Source: Diplocarpon mali
Taxonomy: Eukaryota; Ascomycota; Leotiomycetes; Helotiales; Drepanopezizaceae
Assembly: GCA_024741835.1 (NCBI GenBank)
Contig: JAENRP010000337.1
Location: forward strand, 8,111 to 47,436
Direction: 5' to 3'
Length of the DNA: 39,326 nucleotides
Made by a program: the position numbers and the translations under genes
Shown: piece by piece, positions 34,801 through 39,326 of the stretch
Position numbering within the stretch: the first letter of the stretch is position 1
How the letters are laid out: every line of letters begins with the position of its first letter
Notes under the pieces: generated by a model
Database searches by the model: none
What the model was told of the DNA's origin: nothing
What the model saw: the letters and a program-made list of their open reading frames with translations, nothing else

Positions 34801-35740
34801 ATATCGATTCGGCCACACTCTGGAGACAATTACCTTAGACCGAGGCCCCCAATTCGTCTCTTCATTTTAGAGAGAGTTCTGCTGTATTATTGGTATTAAG
34901 ATTAAACTCTCTATAGCGTACTATAAGAAGACTAACAGCTAAATGGAGATTATGAATAAGTATATTAATTTAAGGCTAAGGCCTTTTATTAATTACTATT
35001 AAGATAATTAGAGTGAACTGATTCCATTAATAGATTGTGCGCAATCGATTCTACTTTACGCTTCGATTAGTATGACCCTATATTAGCTTAAGTATAGAGT
35101 TGCGCTTTAGACAAGTTAGGACTGGATCTCTTTGAAAACGTCTAGCCTGTAGGAGAAATTGAACTAGGCAAAAGCTAAGCTAGTAGTAGAGAGGATGCAT
35201 GCAGCTTAGGAAGTAGCGAAAGGCAATATAGAACGCGCCTAGGAGAAAATGCGTAAGTCTATAAATCAATACCGAAAGGAGATTGATTAGAAACCTAAAG
35301 ATATAGTCTACCTCTTGATAAAAAATCTTAAGAACTACCGCCTTAGTAGGAAACTGGCCAATCAATAGGATAGTCCTTTTGAGGTTCTTAAGAAGGTAGG
35401 CAATTCATATTAGATCAAGCTGCCTATAGGTTCTATAATATATGATATCTTTGCGCTAGAGCTACTATTCAAAGATCCGCAGAACCCTTTGCCAGGTCAG
35501 GAACAACCCCGGCCTACTATAGAAAAGATTGCTAAGTAAGAAGAGTATAAAGTGTTCGAGATACTAGGTATACGCCTATCTTAAGGAAAGCTAGAGTACT
35601 AGGTCAAATGGACTGGTTATAATCCTGATTCGAGTTGGTATTGCGCCTCAAATTTTATAGGATCCTTGTATAAGATTCGCGACTTTCATTAGGCCAATCC
35701 TATAAAGCCAGGACCACCTCGGAACCTATAAGCTTGGCTG
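31862..35740 (+). pseudogene. Gypsy pol remnant: protease, RT, RNase H, integrase, chromodomain
   Basis: Read in the second + frame. Protease: LVDTRA at ~31955-31969 (DTGA with Gly changed to Arg). RT: FCIDYRKLN (~32992), FTKLDIRAAFNRIRM (~33095) and the catalytic YLDD, still intact, at 33290-33301. RNase H: ETDASDG (~33732). Integrase: an HHCC region (~34395-34580, with the last Cys-x2-Cys damaged to CRPY) and a core with LDRGPQF (~34838). At ~35544-35735 a chromodomain reads YKVFEILG...GKLEY-VKWTGYNPDSSWY...IRDFH, the mark of chromoviruses, which target modified histones. Stops of all three kinds occur, e.g. TAG at 33236, TAA in AGL-ADIKKCEF and TGA in TRT-YLEYV, as expected from CAA, CAG, CGA and TGG transitions. 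Confidence 0.88.
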
Positions 35741-35915
35741 AAGGCTTAGGAAAGTGGTATAGATGATTATAGTCACTTGGAAGATAATAGGCCAGACGCA
35801 AAACGGGTTAGTAAACAAATTTAAAAATACAAATAAAAAAAAAAAAAAAAAAAAAAAAAGGAGAAAAATAATAAAAATAGAAAAACAATAACACCAGGCC
35901 AACTGCCCCCTCCCT
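35741..35915 (+). other. Spacer after pol with A25 run
   Basis: Directly after pol there is an uninterrupted run of 25 A (35835-35859) inside a longer A-rich stretch (~35820-35895). It could reflect a past reverse-transcribed poly(A) junction, or be a simple homopolymer expansion. It separates pol from the antisense frame. Confidence 0.7.
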
Positions 35916-36915
35916 TTATAACTCCTCTAACCCCTCCTCCTCCGCGCTTAAGGAGATAAGCTCCAACTCCGTTCCGAAGCTAGAGCTCGCCTCTTGAATA
36001 CGCCCCTGCCCGGAACGACCCCGACCTCCTCCTCTTACTACCGCTAGCGCCGCCCTATTAGCCGCTGCGCCCGACGCTACCCTCGCTACTGCGAGCCCCC
36101 CTCCCCCTACAAGAGACTCCGCCGCTATAGCGGTCCGCTCTACTAACGCGGCGATAGACCCTAGGAGGCCTAGCATAGTTCGGCTGGATTGCTCTAACCT
36201 TACTAGCTAGGACTTAATAAGGTCGCCGCGCTCCTATTAGAAAGTCAGCAGTCGATTCGATACTAATTTAGGTTTAACTTATAGCAACCGTCGCCTAGAT
36301 CCCTTCTAGCTAGCTTGCCGTGGCCTTAACTATAAAGCGGAGCTCCGCAAGGCTAGCACGCTCTAGTTAGGAGCGGCTAGTTAGAGCCTCCGCGCTAGCT
36401 ACTAGTAGGAGGTTGATAAGAATCCGGGCGCGCCGGACCGCCTTCTAACAGAGCATCTCGCGGTTCCCTACCGAAACCGCCCGAGCGTCGTCGTCATCGT
36501 TGTCGCTGCCGTTATCCTCCTCTTGCTACTAGGCAGCCTCCCTCCGCCACTCCTCGAGGGCCGCGGATAGCGCCGCGAACTCCTCACTAACATAGGAGGG
36601 AAGCTATAAATAAGTATCAGCGCGACTAGAACTTTGGACTCGATTCGGGGTACTTACAAGGATGCACTCCGCCTTCTGCTCCTAGCACTAGTAGCACTTC
36701 TTACTACGCTCCGATTCGAACTCGCATTCGTATATAATATCGCGCACAAGGCGCCGTACGCACCAACAGCAGCACACGCGGTAGGCCACCGCGAGGGCGC
36801 CCGATAGCAGGGGAATTAGCACTACGCGTATTAGACGCGATTCGACCCTAGACTAGGGCAAACTTACTTATAGTAGTTAGTAGTAGTAGTAGTAATTGTT
36901 TCTACTATTATGCAT
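35916..36915 (-). pseudogene. Antisense cysteine-rich ORF in the gypsy 3' region
   Basis: Reading leftward from ATG 36915 gives a frame of ~245 codons with scattered TAG/TAA stops, continuing after a frame change near 36200 into an open C-terminal part that ends at 35916. Near the N-terminus there is a Cys-rich block (CCCWCVRRLVRD, Cys codons at 36774, 36771, 36768, 36762), a Cys at 36726, and then C-x2-C-x6-C (36696, 36687, 36666), resembling half of a fungal zinc cluster. An acidic Glu/Asp run (~36500) and Ala/Leu-rich, possibly coiled-coil segments follow. I recall similar repeated Cys-rich proteins in fungal genomes but cannot name a family. Codon-like composition and GC content exceed those of pol. 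Confidence 0.5.
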
Positions 36916-37135
36916 TAGCCCTACGCTATAATAGTAGGAGTAGAGGACCTATGCGATAGTATATAGTTATTATACTAAGGAAAGAAGATCCTACGGGGAG
37001 AAAAACAGATTTAAGTGCATAACGCAACTTGCGCTAAACCAAATACAGAACGGTACCGTTCGCATAATAATGCGCTAAGTACGTTACTATACGAAAATCG
37101 TCACGACCTCCTAATGCTTGTAGGCAAGCGTTCTC
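36916..37135. other. Gypsy 3' untranslated region
   Basis: AT-rich DNA between the antisense frame start and the polypurine tract, with no coding signal. A short imperfect TAG-triplet run lies just left of it (~36871-36893). Confidence 0.5.
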
Positions 37136-37147
37136 AAAGGGGGGGGG
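37136..37147 (+). promoter_or_regulatory. Polypurine tract for plus-strand priming
   Basis: AAAGGGGGGGGG followed by TAG and then directly by the right LTR. Position and composition match the second-strand primer of LTR retroelements. Confidence 0.85.
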
Positions 37148-37150
37148 TAG

Positions 37151-37457
37151 TGTAACGGCTGTACCTCCACTTAGTGCAATTACCTAAGAGTATAGCGTTT
37201 TAAGGTTTCGCAATCTCGATTCGACGTAGGGTTTTCTTGAATCGACCCCGAAGGTGCAAAAGGATATTCTTATATAATATCACGTGAACGGGCAATAGAG
37301 CTTCTAGCTGCTATATATATAAGGAAGAAGGGCTCTCCCCTAAGGAGGGTTCTCTAACTTCTTCGTTTCCTTCGTATTAGACCTATAGAATACGCCTTTT
37401 GCACCACTTCTTGCTCCCATACTTGATCTCGCACTTCGGCGGTTCTGTGTCGTTACA
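37151..37457 (+). repeat. Right LTR of the gypsy element
   Basis: 307 bp, begins TGTAACGG and ends GTTACA, keeping the intact inverted termini. It differs from the left LTR at 18 sites, all C/T or G/A. Sites apparently mutated in this copy are confined to about its first 165 bp, the inner side. Confidence 0.95.
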
Positions 37458-37462
37458 GAGAG
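37458..37462. repeat. Target-site duplication, right copy (GAGAG)
   Basis: Exact repeat of 29878-29882, immediately after the right LTR end GTTACA. Confidence 0.95.
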
Positions 37463-39326
37463 AGTACATAGTACTAAAAGACCTGCAACGTTAGAGTCGT
37501 TAGAAAACAGGCAAGCTGAAGTAAGAGGTACTATACCTCAAAGGGTGATAGAAAACATCCCTAAAGCGTCTAATCAGCGCGTTCTAAAGCAAATAGAGAC
37601 TCTTACCTCACGGTATAGCAGGAAGTTGAAGCCAAAACGAGTATTTAGTAAGGTTAATACGCAAGAGAGTGCGTTAACCTCTATAGGAAATCAACCAACT
37701 GTTCCTACAAAGGTAATATCAGTATATGACGCGCTAAGTCAGAATCCAAAAGAATAGAGAGAAGCAATACTAAGTGAATTCGAAGCTGTAAAATCAGCAG
37801 GAACCTTTAAAATAATATTAGGTAAACCTCCTATTAAGAGAAAGCTAATAAAATCGAGATTAGTTCTGCGAAATAAGATCGTAAATGGAGTATTAGTAAG
37901 AAGGAAGGCTCGTATCGTACTAAAAGGCTATGAGCAACAGTATGAGGTAGATTACTTCGATACTTTTGCTAGCATTATTAGACATACAACTCTACGAGTT
38001 CTACTCGCCTTTGCAGCCTCAAGAGACCTAGAAATCGAGCAAATCGACATCGATACAGCCTTCTTAAACGCGTACTTAGCTAAAGACGTATATATAGCAC
38101 TACCAGACGACGAATGCGACCTATTCTACGAATTATACCCTCAACTTCAAGGAAAACAAGCCTATATCAAGCTTCTAAGGTCATTATACGGCCTAAAACA
38201 AGCACCTCAAGAATAGTGGCTACTAGTCAAAGATAAAATGGAGAAGGCTGGCCTACAAAGCGCTAAAGCAGATCCAAATCTATTTATATAGGAAAATCAA
38301 GCTAATAATACAACTGCGTATATATTAGTCTTTATAGATAATATACTAATTATCAGAAAACAACAAGATTGCAATTACCTTAAAAAGAAGATTCTCAATA
38401 CTTAGAAAGGAAAAGACCTAAGGCCAATTAGCACCTTTATTAGAATACAAGTTGAACGAGATCGTAAGGCTAGAACGCTACGAATTCACCAAACAGACTA
38501 TATTAAGAAGATTCTTAATAGATTTAGGATGGCTAATTGCAAAGGGAACAACCTACCAGCCTTAGCTAGTACAGTATTAAAGAAATTAGGTACAGATGAA
38601 GCTTATACTAACAAGCTACTACAACCTGATGATATCTCACTTTACCAGCAGATTATAGGAAGCGTTATATACCCCTCGAATCTTACAAGGCCAGATATCT
38701 CCTATATTGTCGGCCAATTGGCACAGCATATGGCAACCCCTCTACAAGATCACCTCCAAGCTACGAAACCCCTCCTGCGATACCTACAAAAGACCGCCGA
38801 AGATGGAATTACATATGGAAAAGGCGAACCAAATCAATTCGACGCTTATACAGATGCCACTTAGGCTACCGAGAACGATAGGAAGTCATTCCAAGGCTGG
38901 CTTATTAAGTATAATAGAGGAGTTATTAGCTAGGCTGCGAATAGGCAAAAATCTACTTCTCTAAGTAGTGAACAAGCCGAGATAATGGCGGCTTCCGATG
39001 GCTCAAGAGAGGTAGCTTAGATGCTAAAGCTATTCGCCGACCTCAATATACAACTCGATCGATTACCTTATTTATAGCTCGACAACGAAGGAGCAAGATC
39101 TCTTATTAAGGAACGAAAATTTTCAGCAAAATCAAAGCATATCGACGTCCGACACTTCTATATAAGGGACGATATAGTAGCTAAAGGCAAGATGACAATA
39201 GCTCATATACCCGGAAACGATAATATAGCAGATTCCCTTACAAAAGCTCTGCCAGGACCGGCCTTCGAGAAATACAAGGGTTATATAGGCCTACCGGAGC
39301 GAAAATCGACAAAAGAAGGCTATATA
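37463..39326 (+). pseudogene. Copia polyprotein, 3' part: reverse transcriptase and RNase H (partial)
   Basis: Continues the copia frame after the insert (7580 inserted bases shift it from frame 1 to frame 3, as observed). RT motifs: RKARIVLKGYEQ (~37906), DIDTAFLNAYL (~38048) and LYGLKQAPQE (~38187). The catalytic FVDD reads FIDN at ~38329-38340, an Asp-to-Asn loss. RNase H: SSEQAEIMAASD (~38966), LDNEGA, KSKHIDVRHFYIRD and NDNIADSLTKALP (~39220). Eight in-frame stops, 37755, 38214, 38289, 38403, 38862, 38931, 39018 and 39075, are all TAG. At least four sit at family-conserved Trp positions. The frame is still open at the window edge, where the C-terminus and right LTR would follow. Confidence 0.87.

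Larger units (their letters stand above)
29883..37457 (+). mobile_element. Complete Ty3/gypsy chromovirus inserted in the copia element
   Basis: 7575 bp bounded by two 307-bp LTRs (TGTAACGG...GTTATA/GTTACA) and a GAGAG duplication. Inside, in order: leader, gag with zinc knuckle, protease, RT, RNase H, integrase and a chromodomain. Then come a poly(A) run, a ~1-kb segment with an antisense cysteine-rich frame, and a polypurine tract against the right LTR. It lies in the same orientation as the host copia. All coding frames are broken by TAG, TAA and some TGA stops; LTR divergence is 18/307, all transitions. This is a full-length but dead copy. Confidence 0.95.
27108..39326 (+). mobile_element. 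Ty1/copia LTR retrotransposon, interrupted and running off the window
   Basis: A single long frame, split by a gypsy insertion, holds the copia order gag - protease - integrase - RT - RNase H. That order (integrase before RT) defines Ty1/copia. The left end is placed at TGTTAG (27108), where AT-rich text with a CCTTGTATATATAC promoter-like segment begins; no matching right LTR can be seen because the window stops just after RNase H. Many in-frame stops (all TAG) and Asp-to-Asn changes at catalytic positions show an inactive copy unless the stops are read through. Confidence 0.85.

Noticed and set aside
1..39326. tRNA, rRNA or other RNA genes
   Set aside because: I looked for T-arm-like GGTTCGANTCC patterns and paired arms on both strands and found none convincing; a covariance-model search was not possible here.

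Overview
The window reads as a filamentous ascomycete (Pezizomycotina) chromosome segment from a draft assembly. Evidence: short introns (mostly 47-135 nt) with GT...CTAAC...AG signals, a fungal gene repertoire (Syp1-type F-BAR/muHD protein, CDK-activating-like kinase, DUF-plus-AAA ATPase, APA-type adenylyltransferase), and retroelements carrying C-to-T/G-to-A transition damage of the RIP (repeat-induced point mutation) kind. A member of the Leotiomycetes is my guess from overall protein flavour, not something the sequence proves.

Layout. 1-4900 is GC-rich: no recognisable gene to 960, a minisatellite at 1089-1411, a frame-disrupted AAA+ ATPase (1695-3864, with an N gap), and a doubtful minus-strand coding scrap near 4.8 kb. 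4900-25500 is the gene-bearing part: a SET/MYND methyltransferase-like gene (6827-8604, +), an SDR oxidoreductase (10800-12034, -), an ATP adenylyltransferase (14116-15086, +), a decayed class I glutamine amidotransferase (15361-16322, -), a decayed nitrilase (17496-18068, +), a small cysteine-rich secreted peptide with a TATA box but no ATG (19446-19694, +), then a head-to-head pair: a CDK-like kinase (20290-21681, -) and Syp1 (22129-24983, +). A possible three-exon small gene follows at 25200-25534. No operons exist here; neighbouring genes show no shared pathway.

27108 to the end is a nested retrotransposon block. A Ty1/copia element (gag, protease, integrase, RT, RNase H in one frame) runs off the right edge. 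It is interrupted between integrase and RT by a complete Ty3/gypsy chromovirus (29883-37457) with two 307-bp LTRs, a perfect 5-bp target duplication GAGAG, a polypurine tract, gag, a pol ending in a chromodomain, and an antisense cysteine-rich ORF in its 3' region. Removing the insert restores the copia frame exactly.

The most unusual signals are: (i) all 26 in-frame stops I can count in the copia polyprotein are TAG, none TAA or TGA, although dozens of CAA codons survive; (ii) the 18 differences between the gypsy LTRs are all transitions and are split by position, so that the inward-facing half of each LTR is the damaged one; (iii) the antisense zinc-cluster-like ORF of the gypsy element; (iv) single-copy-looking genes (amidotransferase, nitrilase) decayed by the same kind of transition, including loss of the nitrilase catalytic Cys codon to Tyr.
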